Shown here: positions 48,969 through 58,557 of the stretch, in pieces
Layout of the letters: every line of letters begins with the position of its first letter
How positions within the stretch are numbered: the stretch's first letter is position 1
From: Ruania suaedae
Lineage (GTDB): Bacteria > Actinomycetota > Actinomycetes > Actinomycetales > Beutenbergiaceae
DNA: 64,000 nt
NCBI RefSeq assembly: GCF_021049265.1
Contig: NZ_CP088018.1
Coordinates: 682,001-746,000 of the forward strand
Reading direction: 5' to 3'
Made by a program: the position numbers and the translations under genes
The notes under the pieces: generated by a model
The model's input: only the letters and a program-made list of their open reading frames with translations
Databases searched by the model: none
Told to the model about the DNA's origin: nothing

Positions 48969-49690
48969 CGCAGCGAAGCCCGGTCGGCGGACGTGTGCTC
49001 GCGGCGGTGCTCGGCCACGATCCGCCCGTCCTGCATCTGGACGGTGCGCTCGCACCAGCGGGCGACCTGCGGATCGTGGGTGACGACCACCAGCGCGGCG
49101 CCGGTGGCCCGGGTGGCGTCGGTGAGCACCCGGAGCACATCGTGCCCGGTCTGCTGGTCCAGCGCACCGGTCGGCTCGTCGGCGAAGACCACTCCGGGGG
49201 AGCCGACCAGCGCCCGGGCGATCGCCACGCGCTGGGCCTGTCCGCCGGAGAGCTCGCCCGGCCGGCGGGAGGCCATGCCGGCCAGCCCCAGGAAGTCCAG
49301 CCACCGGCGCGCCGTTTCGACGGCGCTCTCGCGGGGCGTGCCCCCGAGCATCAGCGGCAGGGCCGCGTTCTCCTCCGCCGGCAGCTCCGGGAGGAGCTGG
49401 CCGGACTGGAACACGAAGCCGAAGTCGGTCCGTCGCAACGCCGTGCGGGCGGCGTCGGGGAGTCCGGCGAGGTCCTGTCCCGCCCAGAGGACTTCCCCCT
49501 GGGTGGGGGTGAGTACCCCGGCCAGGCAGTGCAGCAGAGTCGTCTTGCCCGAGCCGGAGGGCCCCATGACGGCGACCGACTCACCTGGGGTGACGGTGAG
49601 GTCGACGCCGGCCAGTGCCGTGGTTGGGACGCCGGTGGTGCCGTAGGTCTTCACCAGCCGGCGGGCGGAGAGCGGGGTACGTGTGGTCAT
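48965..49690 (-). CDS. ABC transporter ATP-binding protein (MacB/LolD type)
   Basis: ATPase of 241 residues. Motifs: Walker A GPSGSGKTT (~42-50), Q-loop FVFQSGQLLPELPAEENAALP, signature LSGGQAQRVAIARAL (~148-162), Walker B GVVFADEPTGALD and VVVTHDPQVA for the H-loop. The sequence matches the MacB-like group that pairs with FtsX-type permeases, and the permease gene follows with a four-base overlap. It is transcribed away from the tRNA-Arg gene; no two-component system is beside it. Confidence 0.92.
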   Translation of the reverse strand: MTTRTPLSARRLVKTYGTTGVPTTALAGVDLTVTPGESVAVMGPSGSGKTTLLHCLAGVLTPTQGEVLWAGQDLAGLPDAARTALRRTDFGFVFQSGQLLPELPAEENAALPLMLGGTPRESAVETARRWLDFLGLAGMASRRPGELSGGQAQRVAIARALVGSPGVVFADEPTGALDQQTGHDVLRVLTDATRATGAALVVVTHDPQVARWCERTVQMQDGRIVAEHRREHTSADRASLR

Positions 49691-49909
49691 GACATCGAGC
49701 CTGCCGGGCCGGCACCTGCGCGCGCGTCGGTCGGGGGGCTGGTTCTGCGGGCGGGCGTCTCAGTCCGGGGACGGCGTCCACGTCAGCCCCTGGGGGGACG
49801 GAGGGTGCCCCGACGCCGGCGGTGCACCCCCGTGTGACGGGCGCGACAGGCGAACGATTGGCCAGCAGCCTGCGGTGGCGGTAGAGTGAATCGCGGCAAA
49901 TCAGCCACT

Positions 49910-49982
49910 GCGCCCGTAGCTTAATGGATAGAGCATCTGACTACGGATCAGAAGGTTGGGGGTTCGAGTCCCTCCGGGCGCG
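49910..49982 (+). tRNA. tRNA-Arg (anticodon ACG)
   Basis: Cloverleaf: acceptor GCGCCCG with CGGGCGC, D arm GCTT/GAGC, anticodon stem TCTGA/TCAGA with loop CTACGGA (anticodon ACG), T arm GGGGG-TTCGAGT-CCCTC, discriminator G, no encoded CCA. It should decode CGU/CGC/CGA through inosine. It stands at the border of a non-coding, lower-GC segment. Confidence 0.95.
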
Positions 49983-50004
49983 CTCGTTGAGACAGCGACG
50001 ATAT

Positions 50005-50034
50005 CGGCTCCATCCGGAATACCGGGTGGAGCCG
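50005..50034 (+). terminator. Hairpin after tRNA-Arg
   Basis: CGGCTCCA-t-CCGG pairs with its complement across an AATA loop (50005-50034). It lies 22 bases after the tRNA and is followed only by TTGTCG. Probable terminator. Confidence 0.6.
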
Positions 50035-51250
50035 TTGTCGTACATGCTGGCAGGACTGTGCGGGCAGTGCGACCTCTCACGGGTCTCTCACGAGGTGCGC
50101 CGGGAACGCGCGTACGTTGCCCTCGAGCCACCCGATGCTGCTCGTCCCCACCTGGCCGGATACTTCGCCCCCGTCGCCACACCTGCCACCTCGCGGGTTC
50201 GGTGGCGTGTGAGGCGCTGCTGGTGGGCAAGACGGAACAGCTCGCAGAATGAGTCTCTGATGTCGACGACGTTGGGCACTACTGTGGCGTCGATCCGCGA
50301 GACTGATGGTGGGCTGGCCGGCTCGTCGCAGTTGGGCGTTGAGTTGATGCGCGCCCTGGTAGGCGCCCTGCCCCAGGGAGCCCTGAGCCCGGGATAGGTG
50401 GTCGGATCCATCGCAGCTGGCGTTGGTGCGCAGCGTCTACGACTCGAACAGGTCCCTCGTATACAAGAAGCCACTAAGGTCGGCCAGGTCCACCGAGCCA
50501 GCCCGATGGGCGTGGTCGACCTCTTCGCTTGCGTCGGGACAGGCTGCACATTCCACCGCTCCTACCAGCCCACCAAACGCCTGCGCCGTGCGGTGGCACG
50601 GTAGGCGCTGCTCGTCACCTCCGGCGGCGCGCGCAGCATCACTCAGGTCTACTGCCGTGCTGCTGCGTGGCGCGCCGATCCGCGGAGTGGACCGTAGTCG
50701 AAGGCGATGACCAACGGGATCCTCGCCGCCCTCGGTGCCGTGATCACCACCTCCACTCGTCCGGACCACGTGACGGAGAAGTACCAGACGCGGGCGCGGA
50801 TTGGTCATGCGGGGCCGTTGTGCAGTGTGACCGTGTCGGGGTTGGGCTGTGCCTCACTGTCGGTGCACAGCAGTTGCCGGACGAACATAGTTATCGAAAC
50901 GGTTGCGCAAGGTGCTCTCGCTTCGGTAAACTCTACCGGAGCGACCAGGCGATCAAGGGAGACGAGATGGGAGCTGACCTTCATGGCACAGGTGGGGGTT
51001 CGGGAGGCGGCATGTCCGTAGAGCTCAGAGAGCTACGCATCCTCGTCGCGGCGATTCGCTTGACGTACTTGCAAGCCTGAGGTCGACCATTGTGCGCCGG
51101 AGCGCTGACGTGTTCGTAAGTAGGCGTCAGAGCGGAGCCAATCGCGTCGAGCGTCGGTGAGAACGCGGGGTTTGCATCCGGTTGCCGCCGCCATGTCTGG
51201 GGCTTGCCACGTACTCATAGCTCCACCACGTGCCTGTCTTACGAGTGGAC
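50035..51250. other. Non-coding, apparently decayed segment
   Basis: About 1.2 kb with no convincing gene in any frame. Base use is less GC-rich and codon-like periodicity is absent. Possible scraps: on the minus strand near 50440-50620 a frame reads ECAACPDASEEVDHAHRAG, faintly like an HNH/endonuclease VII motif. TTGCGCAA (50903-50910) is a short palindrome. I could not recognise an integrase or transposase. Best reading is the rubble of a mobile element integrated beside tRNA-Arg. Confidence 0.5.
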
Positions 51251-51260
51251 GGGAAGAATC

Positions 51261-51273
51261 GAAAATGCGTTTC
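51261..51273. promoter_or_regulatory. Operator-like palindrome GAAA-N5-TTTC (site 3)
   Basis: GAAAATGCGTTTC is located 62 bp upstream of the 51336 start codon. It shares the GAAA-N5-TTTC core of the sites at 40636 and 44461, although the outer T/A pair is C/C here. A link to the RpiR regulators is inferred. Confidence 0.5.
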
Positions 51274-51335
51274 CGACCTTGCGCCGAAAATGACTCAGTG
51301 AATTGCCCACGTAGGACTACAGAACAGGAACTGAG

Positions 51336-53909
51336 ATGTCGAAAATGATGGCGCGATGGCGCTTGCTACCTCTGCTGCTCGTAGCGCTCCTCGCAGGGGC
51401 GGTGATGCCGGCCGCCGCCAGCGCTGCACCCGGCGAGGACCTATCCGACAGTTTCGAAACCTTGCAGGACCACTGGTTGCCTGTCTCTGGGAACTGGCAA
51501 GTTTCGGACGGTGCGGCTGAATCGAGTGCGGTTAATGACGAGCACGGCCACAAACTCGCTCTCTTCGGCCACCGATTGGCTGGAGATGGCGGGGTCACTG
51601 TCACTTTCGAGTTGACAGGGAAGGCTGGCACTTCGACGTGGGGCGGAGTCAGCGTGCATCGGGCTGGCGTTCTGGACGGGTACACGACATCGGGATACAC
51701 GGCCTTGATTCGCCGCAACGGCGAGATGGCGATCATCAAAGCCGATGGTGGCAACGGCGTCACCTACCTAGCACGAACTGACACCGATGCACGTCCTGGA
51801 GAGGGACCCGTAAGCCTGACCTTCGAGGTCGCCGGTGACCTCCTGAGCGCGAGCGTGGCTGGTACCACAATCACAGCCACGGACTCTAGCTTTCGAGACG
51901 GGGGAGTGTCGATCTTCGCCCATCGGGATACCGTCGTGTCAGTCGCGCAGTTCGAGGCCGAGGGTCTGGCACCGGCCGACGACACGGTGCCGCTTCCGGA
52001 AGACTGTCTCCCGCCCTCTGGGGACATGACGGAGCCCGATCGGGGAGATGTACTGATCTCGGATAACCGCCTCGGGGTGATCATGAACCGCCTTGCGCAG
52101 GAGACGGGCCCCCAGGCGAGCGCTTTCGAGCGACTGATGGACGACGTTGCCGCAGACGTGGAGAGAGAGCCGTTCGCACCCTCGGTTTGGTTCGTTCCCT
52201 TCTTCTACAACGACCCTGATGGCCACCGCGAAGCGCGTGACGGGCTGCAAGAGGACGCTAACGCGGCCTATCGCCTAGCTTTGGCGTACCGACTAACCGG
52301 CGAGGCTGCCTATGGAGAGAGCGCTGCCAGCTTCGTGGAAGCGTGGACATACGACGTGGAGTGCTTCCGTACCTCGGAAGACTCCGCGCTGGCCTTCAGT
52401 TACCACTTCCCAGCGATGGTGTTTGCGGCCGACCTCCTGCGCGAAACGGAGGTTTGGAGTGCCGCGGCTGAGGCTGACTTCGCCTCGATGCTGCGTCAGC
52501 AGGCGCTCGAGATCTCTTCCGCGATCGCTGGGCGCGGAAATAATTGGGGCAACTGGGGTGTCACCCTCTCCACGGCTATCGCAGCGTATCTCGGTGACGA
52601 CGACCTGATGGGTGAACAGGTCGAGAGAGCCCGAGAACATATCGAAGGCCAAATCGATGCCGATGGCCATTTGTCCGAGGAAGTGACTCGTAACGGCGGG
52701 GTCGGCGACTATGGCATCTGGTACTCGCACTTCTCTTTGCTGCCAGCTTTGCTCACTGCCGAAATCGCAGAACCGCATGGATACGATCTGTTCTCCTACG
52801 AGAATTCCCACGGTCTCAACCTCGGCGACGCTGTCGAAATTCTCGCGGGATGGGTCGAGTCCCCTGAGTCCTTTCCATACTTCGACGGGCCCGTTGAGGA
52901 TTTGGCAAACGTGCGTACGATCGACTACTTGCGCGAAGTGGGCGTGAGTGCGCATAGCATGAGCCACTTCGAAATCGCAGGCAGTCGCTACGAACTTCCT
53001 GTTGTGAATCGGCTACTTGCCGTAGAACGTCCTATGACCACGATCCACGCGGCTCCGCATTTGACCCTCACTCACGGTGATATGAGCGAGCGGTCGCCCG
53101 AGTTTGATCCGCGGCTGGTAGTTTCTCCTGCGAAGGTCGACGAATCCGCTTTAGAGCGCGGTGAGGTTACCGTCACAGGCTCCGGCTTCGCTCCTGATTC
53201 GGAGGTCGTTCTTTCCGTCAATGGAACAGAAGCTGAATCCAAGCGTACCGATAATGATGGCACAGTGGTATTCGTGCTATCCGGGCCCTTGCCGATCGGC
53301 GAGCACGTAGTGGCGGTTTCTGCTGTGGAAGGCAGTGCCGAAGCGCAGCTGGAGGTCGTCGGTGATCCAGACCAGACTCCAGGTGACGTGCCCAGCGAGG
53401 AGGACCTGACGCCGGGAACTGAGGGTGGCATCGCTGTGCCCGCATCGGCGAGTGAGGGAGCTGTGATCACGGTGTCCTTCAGTGCTGACCTTGCCGGAGA
53501 GCGCGTAGAGCTCTGGATCTTCAGCCAGCCGACTTACATGGGCGCCCACACGGTGGATGCGAACGGCACGGTCTCCGTCGCCCTACCTGAAGGCATTGTT
53601 GGTGAGCGCAGGATTGCTGCCTATGGCGCGGAGCGGAACATTATCGGTTGGGATCGGATCACTGTTCGAGCCGCTGGTGGTAGCGATGGAGGCTCGGGTG
53701 ATGACGGTTCCGACAATGATGCAGGCGACTCGAGCACGGATGGGCTAGGCGCCAGTGAGGAGACCTCCGAGGATGATGGGGTCGACGGCCGCGGGGATCT
53801 TGCGGAGACGGGGTTCGTCGGGGTCGGTGCTGCCATCGCGGCCATCATGGCCATCGCATCCGGCGTGATGCTGCTGAGGGTCCGGCGGCAGGCCGGAATC
53901 GGCGACTGA
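51336..53909 (+). CDS. LPxTG-like surface protein with alginate-lyase domain
   Basis: Exported protein of 857 residues. The signal peptide ends near residue 31 (AAASAA-PGE). A concanavalin-like beta-sandwich (~35-210) is followed by an alginate/chondroitin-lyase-type (alpha/alpha) domain (~240-560). That domain has NAAYRLALAYRLTGEAAYGESAASFVEAW, GRGNNWGNWGVTLSTAIAAYLGDD and SHFSLLPALLTAEIAE, with the NNWGNWG stretch typical of the alginate_lyase family. An Ig-like domain (~590-670), a second small domain, an acidic linker and LAETG at residue 822 with membrane helix follow. It is predicted to be sortase-attached and to depolymerise a uronic-acid polysaccharide. Codon use (TTG, CTA, GTT) is clearly less GC-rich than its neighbours, pointing to transfer. 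AGGAA precedes ATG 51336. Confidence 0.82.
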   Translation: MSKMMARWRLLPLLLVALLAGAVMPAAASAAPGEDLSDSFETLQDHWLPVSGNWQVSDGAAESSAVNDEHGHKLALFGHRLAGDGGVTVTFELTGKAGTSTWGGVSVHRAGVLDGYTTSGYTALIRRNGEMAIIKADGGNGVTYLARTDTDARPGEGPVSLTFEVAGDLLSASVAGTTITATDSSFRDGGVSIFAHRDTVVSVAQFEAEGLAPADDTVPLPEDCLPPSGDMTEPDRGDVLISDNRLGVIMNRLAQETGPQASAFERLMDDVAADVEREPFAPSVWFVPFFYNDPDGHREARDGLQEDANAAYRLALAYRLTGEAAYGESAASFVEAWTYDVECFRTSEDSALAFSYHFPAMVFAADLLRETEVWSAAAEADFASMLRQQALEISSAIAGRGNNWGNWGVTLSTAIAAYLGDDDLMGEQVERAREHIEGQIDADGHLSEEVTRNGGVGDYGIWYSHFSLLPALLTAEIAEPHGYDLFSYENSHGLNLGDAVEILAGWVESPESFPYFDGPVEDLANVRTIDYLREVGVSAHSMSHFEIAGSRYELPVVNRLLAVERPMTTIHAAPHLTLTHGDMSERSPEFDPRLVVSPAKVDESALERGEVTVTGSGFAPDSEVVLSVNGTEAESKRTDNDGTVVFVLSGPLPIGEHVVAVSAVEGSAEAQLEVVGDPDQTPGDVPSEEDLTPGTEGGIAVPASASEGAVITVSFSADLAGERVELWIFSQPTYMGAHTVDANGTVSVALPEGIVGERRIAAYGAERNIIGWDRITVRAAGGSDGGSGDDGSDNDAGDSSTDGLGASEETSEDDGVDGRGDLAETGFVGVGAAIAAIMAIASGVMLLRVRRQAGIGD

Positions 53910-54274
53910 TTCCCCAGGATGCCGGAGCTGGCTTGTGGACCTTCATGTGCGCGAGTCAGTTCCGGCTCCGTGAGCGCGAGGGTGCTTGCCGTTGCCGCAC
54001 CCCCGGCCATCGACTCCTGCAGTCCTCGACCGGCATGCATGGTGATGACCTCGGTGCGGGAGTCGACGTGTGTTGGAGGGCCCCCGGCTCGACGGGAGCG
54101 ACGATTCGGTGCTCGAGGCAGGGTCGGCGCTACCTCCCCGGGAGTGGCCCCGTCCAGCGGCGGTAAACCTTGTCGATACGGTTGCCTAGCGTCTAGAAAA
54201 GCGATAATGTCTCTCAAAGTGTTGTTGGATCGAAGGAGATCGCAAGTGAACTGGGTAGCCTGGAGGCACGGATC
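53910..54274. other. Intergenic region with sugar-operon promoter
   Basis: There is no gene in this 365-bp gap. A likely promoter is TTGCCT (54182-54187) with GATAAT (54203-54208), 15 bp apart, giving a leader of about 60 nt before ATG 54275 (the site GAAGGAGA is at 54232-54239). CGATACGGTTGC (54174-54185) is similar to CGAAACGGTTGC at 50894-50905 in the decayed segment. A regulator operator is possible. Confidence 0.5.
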
Positions 54275-55222
54275 ATGACCGTGACGAAGCACGCGCGACC
54301 GCAGCGGGACCTAGCCGGATCGGTTGCCCACGGCTCGCACCGGTCCGCTCGACGGATGAGCGACCTGAGGTTCGCCTGGTTGTTGATCCTGCCCGGTGTG
54401 GCGATGCTGCTGGCCGTAGTGCTGTACCCGCTGGTGCGCTCGCTGAGTTCCGCCTTCTTTAGCGAGAGCCTCCTCTACCCAGGCAGAGAGTTTGTCGGCC
54501 TGACCAACATCCAGGCAGCACTCGGAGACGACTTTCTGCGGCTGCTGTGGCAGACCGGGATCTTCACCGTCGGCGCAACGGTCCTGCCGTTCGTCGTCGG
54601 GCTGGGAGTAGCGCTCGCACTGAACGCTCGCCTGCCCGGCCGCAGCATCCTGCGTGGAGCCTTCCTGTTTCCGTGGCTGTTGCCCGCCGTCGTCGTCTCG
54701 TTCCTGTGGATGTGGATCTTCGATGCCAGCTATGGCGCCTTCAACGGCCTGCTCCAGCAGCTGTCGCTGATCGACCAACCGCGAGCCTGGTTGTTCGACA
54801 CCTCCACCGCTCGGGTGGCACTGATCGTGGCGAAGTCTTGGAATGCGTTCCCGTGGGTCATGGTCATGCTCCTCGCCGCCCTGCAGACGGTTCCGGACGA
54901 CCTGCACGAAGCGGCCTCGCTCGACGGGGCCGGCAAGGTGCGCAGGTTCTGGACCGTGACCTGGCCCCACATCAGCGGTGTCGCCGGGATCATCATCCTG
55001 CTTGAGTTCATCTGGAACTTCCAGCACTTCGATCTGATATTCGTGATGACCGGTGGTGGACCTGCACAGACCACTCAGACCTTGGCCACGGCCCTGTACG
55101 ACTCGGCGTTCCGGTCCTACGACCTCGGGCAGGCCGGAGCCATCGGCATCCTATGGATGATCGTCCTGCTGGTCCTCGTGGTCTTCTATGTTCGATTTTC
55201 TGAGCGCAGCGAGGCGAACTGA
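54275..55222 (+). CDS. Sugar ABC transporter permease (MalF type)
   Basis: Membrane protein of 315 residues with six helices. The N-terminal helix is FAWLLILPGVAMLLAVVLYPLVRSL, followed by GLTNIQAALGDDFLRLLWQTGIF. The EAA loop, which contacts the ATPase, is in DLHEAASLDGAGKVRRFWTVTWPHI (around 205-225). It belongs to the CUT1 family of carbohydrate importers. The stop overlaps the next ATG by one base (TGATG). No ATPase gene is in this operon, so a shared MsmK-like ATPase encoded elsewhere is expected. Confidence 0.9.
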   Translation: MTVTKHARPQRDLAGSVAHGSHRSARRMSDLRFAWLLILPGVAMLLAVVLYPLVRSLSSAFFSESLLYPGREFVGLTNIQAALGDDFLRLLWQTGIFTVGATVLPFVVGLGVALALNARLPGRSILRGAFLFPWLLPAVVVSFLWMWIFDASYGAFNGLLQQLSLIDQPRAWLFDTSTARVALIVAKSWNAFPWVMVMLLAALQTVPDDLHEAASLDGAGKVRRFWTVTWPHISGVAGIIILLEFIWNFQHFDLIFVMTGGGPAQTTQTLATALYDSAFRSYDLGQAGAIGILWMIVLLVLVVFYVRFSERSEAN

Positions 55223-56109
55223 TGGCTGTGGGAACCCCGACGCAGTTGGCACCTCGCACGCAGGCGACGACGCGTACGCGCACGAGAAGACGCAGATTCC
55301 CGCTTGGGCCTTGGGCCGCCGTCGTGGGCTTCGGACTGTTCGCCTTCGCACCGGTCTACTGGCTGGTGATTACCTCGATCACCCCGGACAGCCAGGTGTA
55401 TCGCTATCCGGTGACATTCTTCCCGGAGTCGGTCACGTTCGACAACTACCGAAGCGTCTTCACCGACCCAGAGATCTTCGGTTGGTTGGCAAACTCCGTG
55501 ATCGTCTCGGTGATCACCGCTGTGCTGAGCGTGGCGACCTCGATGTACATGGGATATTCCATCTCGAAGTTCCGCTATCGCGGTCGGCGCACGCTGCTGT
55601 ACTTCGTTCTATCCAGCCAGATGCTGCCGTCCGCGCTCCTGCTGGTGACGCTGTACGGGGTCTTCTCGACGTTCGGTGTGCTCAACACCTACTTCGTGCT
55701 GATCATCTCGTTCACGACCTTCACGTTGCCGCTGTGCGTGTGGATGCTCAAGGGGTTCTTCGACAACCTCCCTGACGACATCATCGAAGCGTCGAAGATC
55801 GACGGTGCGTCCAATTGGCGTACGCTGCACGCGATCGTCCTCCCGCTTGCCGCGCCCGGCCTGGTCGCGTCCGGGTTGTTCGCGTTCATGCGCGGCTGGA
55901 ACGACTTCATCTTCGCCTTGACCCTGACCGGCCCCGAGCGTCAGACGCTCCCGCCAGCTCTCGTGAACCGCTATATCGGTGAAGCCGCGACTGACTGGCC
56001 TGAGCTCATGGCTGCTTCAGTGCTCGTCGCGCTGCCCGTGGCGGTCGCGTTCGTTGCGCTCCAACGGCACCTGGTCGGCGGTATTACCGCAGGAGCCGTC
56101 AAGGGCTAA
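55222..56109 (+). CDS. Sugar ABC transporter permease (MalG type)
   Basis: Second CUT1 permease, 295 residues, six helices. It begins with a basic segment and PLGPWAAVVGFGLFAFAPVYWLVITSI. The EAA loop is DDIIEASKIDGASNWRTLHAIVLPLAAPGL (~175-205). The C-terminal LPVAVAFVALQRHLVGGITAGAVKG is the usual MalG ending. It pairs with the MalF-type gene upstream, with which it overlaps by one base. The substrate-binding protein follows 62 bases later. Confidence 0.9.
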   Translation: MAVGTPTQLAPRTQATTRTRTRRRRFPLGPWAAVVGFGLFAFAPVYWLVITSITPDSQVYRYPVTFFPESVTFDNYRSVFTDPEIFGWLANSVIVSVITAVLSVATSMYMGYSISKFRYRGRRTLLYFVLSSQMLPSALLLVTLYGVFSTFGVLNTYFVLIISFTTFTLPLCVWMLKGFFDNLPDDIIEASKIDGASNWRTLHAIVLPLAAPGLVASGLFAFMRGWNDFIFALTLTGPERQTLPPALVNRYIGEAATDWPELMAASVLVALPVAVAFVALQRHLVGGITAGAVKG

Positions 56110-56171
56110 CACTCCATGTCCACCATCAACGCCGATGAGCGACCACGCATGTACACGAAGGAGACTGCAAC

Positions 56172-57503
56172 ATGAACCGCATGACCAGCATGAACCAGAA
56201 CCCCAGCGCCGGTGCTGGCTTGAGCCGCCGGAACCTGCTCGGCCTGAGCGGTGCCCTCGGTCTGGGTGGACTGGGCCTGACGGCCTGCTCCGACGGCGAG
56301 GGTACTGACGCCGGGGCGGCGGGCGCTCCCTCGGGTGAGGGCGGTCAGGACTTCACGTTCACCTCGTTCGCGTTGTCCGAGGATCCGCCTAAGGAGTGGC
56401 TGGAGCAGACGGTAGCCGACTATGCCTCGGACGAGGGCATCAGCATCAGTACGTCGAGCTACGCCTACAACGAGGCGTTGAACCAGATGATCCTGCAGAG
56501 CCGGGGTGGCGAACTCGCCGGCGTTGCTCACTTGGACATCGCGTGGTTGGCGCCGGTCGTGGCCACGGGCACGTTGGCGGACCTGTCCGAGTACACCAGC
56601 GGCGCCGGCTACACCGAAGCCGCGTTGGGTACGGGCCAGTTCGACGGCGTGCAGTATGGGATTCCGTGGACCACGGCCGCGATCGGTCTGATCGGCAACT
56701 CCGAGCTCCTGGAGCAGGTCGGCGTCGACTTCGTGCCCAGCACGCTGACGGAGTTCGAGGAGGTACTGCGCGAGGTGAAGAGCCTGGGAAGTGACATCGT
56801 CCCCTATGCCGCTTCTACCGAGGTGGCCCAGCTGAAGGACTTCATCGTCTGGATGCAGACGTTCGGATCGGCGGTGGTGGAGGACGGTCAATGCACGGTG
56901 GGTGACGAGGCCTCGATCGAGGCCATGACCTGGTACAAGAAGCTCTACACCGACGGTCTCATCGCTCCGGACATCGAGCGAAACGCTGCACGCAATCTGT
57001 TCAGCCAGGGTAGGACCGCGTACTACGACGACGCGCCCATCGGTTCGGCAATCGTGGTCACCAACTCGCCCGATACTGAGATCCGCTCGAAGATGATCCC
57101 GCTGGCACGTCCGGTTCGCAACGACGGCGACGTCCCGCAAGCATTGGCGTGGGGACATGTCCTTGTCGTGACTGACGGCGAGGCGTCCACCTCAGGGGCC
57201 GAGTTCGCCCGGTGGCTGACATCGGACCAAGAGACGGTCCTCGGCTACTTCGATGCCTCGAGCAATCCGCCCACCACCTCCGAAGGACTCGAGACCCCGG
57301 AGGTGCAGGAGGACGAGTTCCTCTCGGCCTTCACCGAGAACATCACGGCCACCGCCACGCCGAGCCCCTTCTGGGAGTTCACCAATTACGCCCAGATGGA
57401 GACCGCGGTTGCTGACAGTGTCCAGGCCGTTCTGCTCGGCAACCAGACCCCAGAGGAAGGGATGAGGGCGGCTGGCGAAGCGGTGAACGGCCTAATCTCC
57501 TAG
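56172..57503 (+). CDS. Sugar ABC transporter substrate-binding lipoprotein
   Basis: Extracellular binding protein of 443 residues. The N-terminus has a twin-arginine motif (SRRNLLG, Arg19-Arg20) and a lipobox GLTAC with Cys39, indicating Tat export followed by lipidation. The mature part shows the bacterial SBP type 1 pattern: FTSFALSEDPPKEWLEQTVADY, GIPWTTAAIGLIGNSELLEQ and ALAWGHVLVV. It should deliver an oligosaccharide to the permeases upstream. GGAG lies just ahead of ATG 56172; ATG 56190 is also in frame. Confidence 0.9.
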   Translation: MNRMTSMNQNPSAGAGLSRRNLLGLSGALGLGGLGLTACSDGEGTDAGAAGAPSGEGGQDFTFTSFALSEDPPKEWLEQTVADYASDEGISISTSSYAYNEALNQMILQSRGGELAGVAHLDIAWLAPVVATGTLADLSEYTSGAGYTEAALGTGQFDGVQYGIPWTTAAIGLIGNSELLEQVGVDFVPSTLTEFEEVLREVKSLGSDIVPYAASTEVAQLKDFIVWMQTFGSAVVEDGQCTVGDEASIEAMTWYKKLYTDGLIAPDIERNAARNLFSQGRTAYYDDAPIGSAIVVTNSPDTEIRSKMIPLARPVRNDGDVPQALAWGHVLVVTDGEASTSGAEFARWLTSDQETVLGYFDASSNPPTTSEGLETPEVQEDEFLSAFTENITATATPSPFWEFTNYAQMETAVADSVQAVLLGNQTPEEGMRAAGEAVNGLIS

Positions 57504-57621
57504 TTGCTGGCCGGCTCATCCGCCGTGGGTCAGGTGAACGGAGCATTGCAGTGGTGAGTGCTGCTGCACGAACAACAGCCAATGGCGCCCTCGGTGCGTC
57601 GAGGCGAGAAGGAGCAGGCAA

Positions 57622-58554
57622 GTGAGAGAGCCGGAGACGCGCGATAGTGCCCATCGGAGCGATGGCGCCGATCGCGGGGCGGACGTCGACTACGGCCCGA
57701 GCCCCCTGCAGGCGCTCAGAGAGGCGCTACCGCGATTGAAGCGGACGATGGCGCGAAGCGCGCAGTACATCGTGGACCACCCTGGGGAAGTTGGCGAGTC
57801 TTCCATCACCGGTCTGGCACGATCGGCCGACGTCTCGCCCGCGAGCCTGAGTCGATTGGCAGCCCGTCTCGGATTCTCCGGCTTCCCCGCGATGCGGGCC
57901 GCGATCGCCACCGAGCACGGACGCGAAATGGAGGCGGGCTGGCACCGGGACATCGGCGACGAGATCCTGCCTGAGGACGGACCGAAGGCCGTGCTCGAGG
58001 TCCTGGCGGCCAATCAGCAACGTGCCGCACGCACGGCCATGGGGGCCATCGACGTCGACCTGGTGGCCCAGGCCGCTGACTGGATCGCATCCGCGAGGCG
58101 CATCCACCTGCACGGAGAGTGGGCGGACTCGGTGGCCGTGTCGGAGCTGTATATGCGGCTGCTGCGGCTCGGGCTGCCGGTCTGGTTCCACGACGGTGCC
58201 GTGACCTCGCAGGTTCTGGCCAGCATGATGCAGGCCGGCGACGTTGCGCTCATCCTCTCGCGCGGCGGAAACGATGAGGTCGGTCTGGATTTCTGTAACC
58301 GTGCGCGCAAGAACTCCGCTCACACCGTGGCCATCACTGGTGACCCGGACTCGGCCCTCGCCGATCGCTCGGAGATCAGCATTTTCACCGGGGTTCGAGA
58401 GGGGCTGACGTGGACCGACTTCTTCGCCGGGCGCGCCAGCGACACCTTGACGACATCGCTGCTTTGGGTGCTCGTCGCCCAACGCGTGCCGGGTGGTCTC
58501 GGGTTGGCGGCGAACCTGTTCGACAAGATTCCTACTGCTCATGGAGATCGATAA
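57622..58554 (+). CDS. RpiR/MurR-family regulator of the sugar operon
   Basis: Regulator of 310 residues. The HTH_6 domain has IVDHPGEVGESSITGLARSADVSPASLSRLAARLGFSGFPAMR (~50-92). The SIS domain has RIHLHGEWADSVAVSELYMRLLRLG and VALILSRGGNDEVGLDFCNRA (~155-280). GTG 57622 has AAGGAG upstream. It is located between the ABC operon and the FAD oxidoreductase gene, three bases from the latter, so co-transcription is likely. Its ligand is probably a sugar phosphate or a metabolite of the imported glycan. Confidence 0.88.
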   Translation: MREPETRDSAHRSDGADRGADVDYGPSPLQALREALPRLKRTMARSAQYIVDHPGEVGESSITGLARSADVSPASLSRLAARLGFSGFPAMRAAIATEHGREMEAGWHRDIGDEILPEDGPKAVLEVLAANQQRAARTAMGAIDVDLVAQAADWIASARRIHLHGEWADSVAVSELYMRLLRLGLPVWFHDGAVTSQVLASMMQAGDVALILSRGGNDEVGLDFCNRARKNSAHTVAITGDPDSALADRSEISIFTGVREGLTWTDFFAGRASDTLTTSLLWVLVAQRVPGGLGLAANLFDKIPTAHGDR

Positions 58555-58557
58555 CAC

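Noticed and set aside
50437-50808. Possible HNH/endonuclease VII-like gene on the minus strand in the decayed segment
   Set aside because: Only a short ECAAC...VDHAHRAG stretch resembles the motif, the rest is not protein-like, and no start or ribosome site is present.
53621-54292. Minus-strand frame of 223 codons overlapping the lyase end and the gap
   Set aside because: Half lies antisense to a real gene and the remainder has no family resemblance or credible start.
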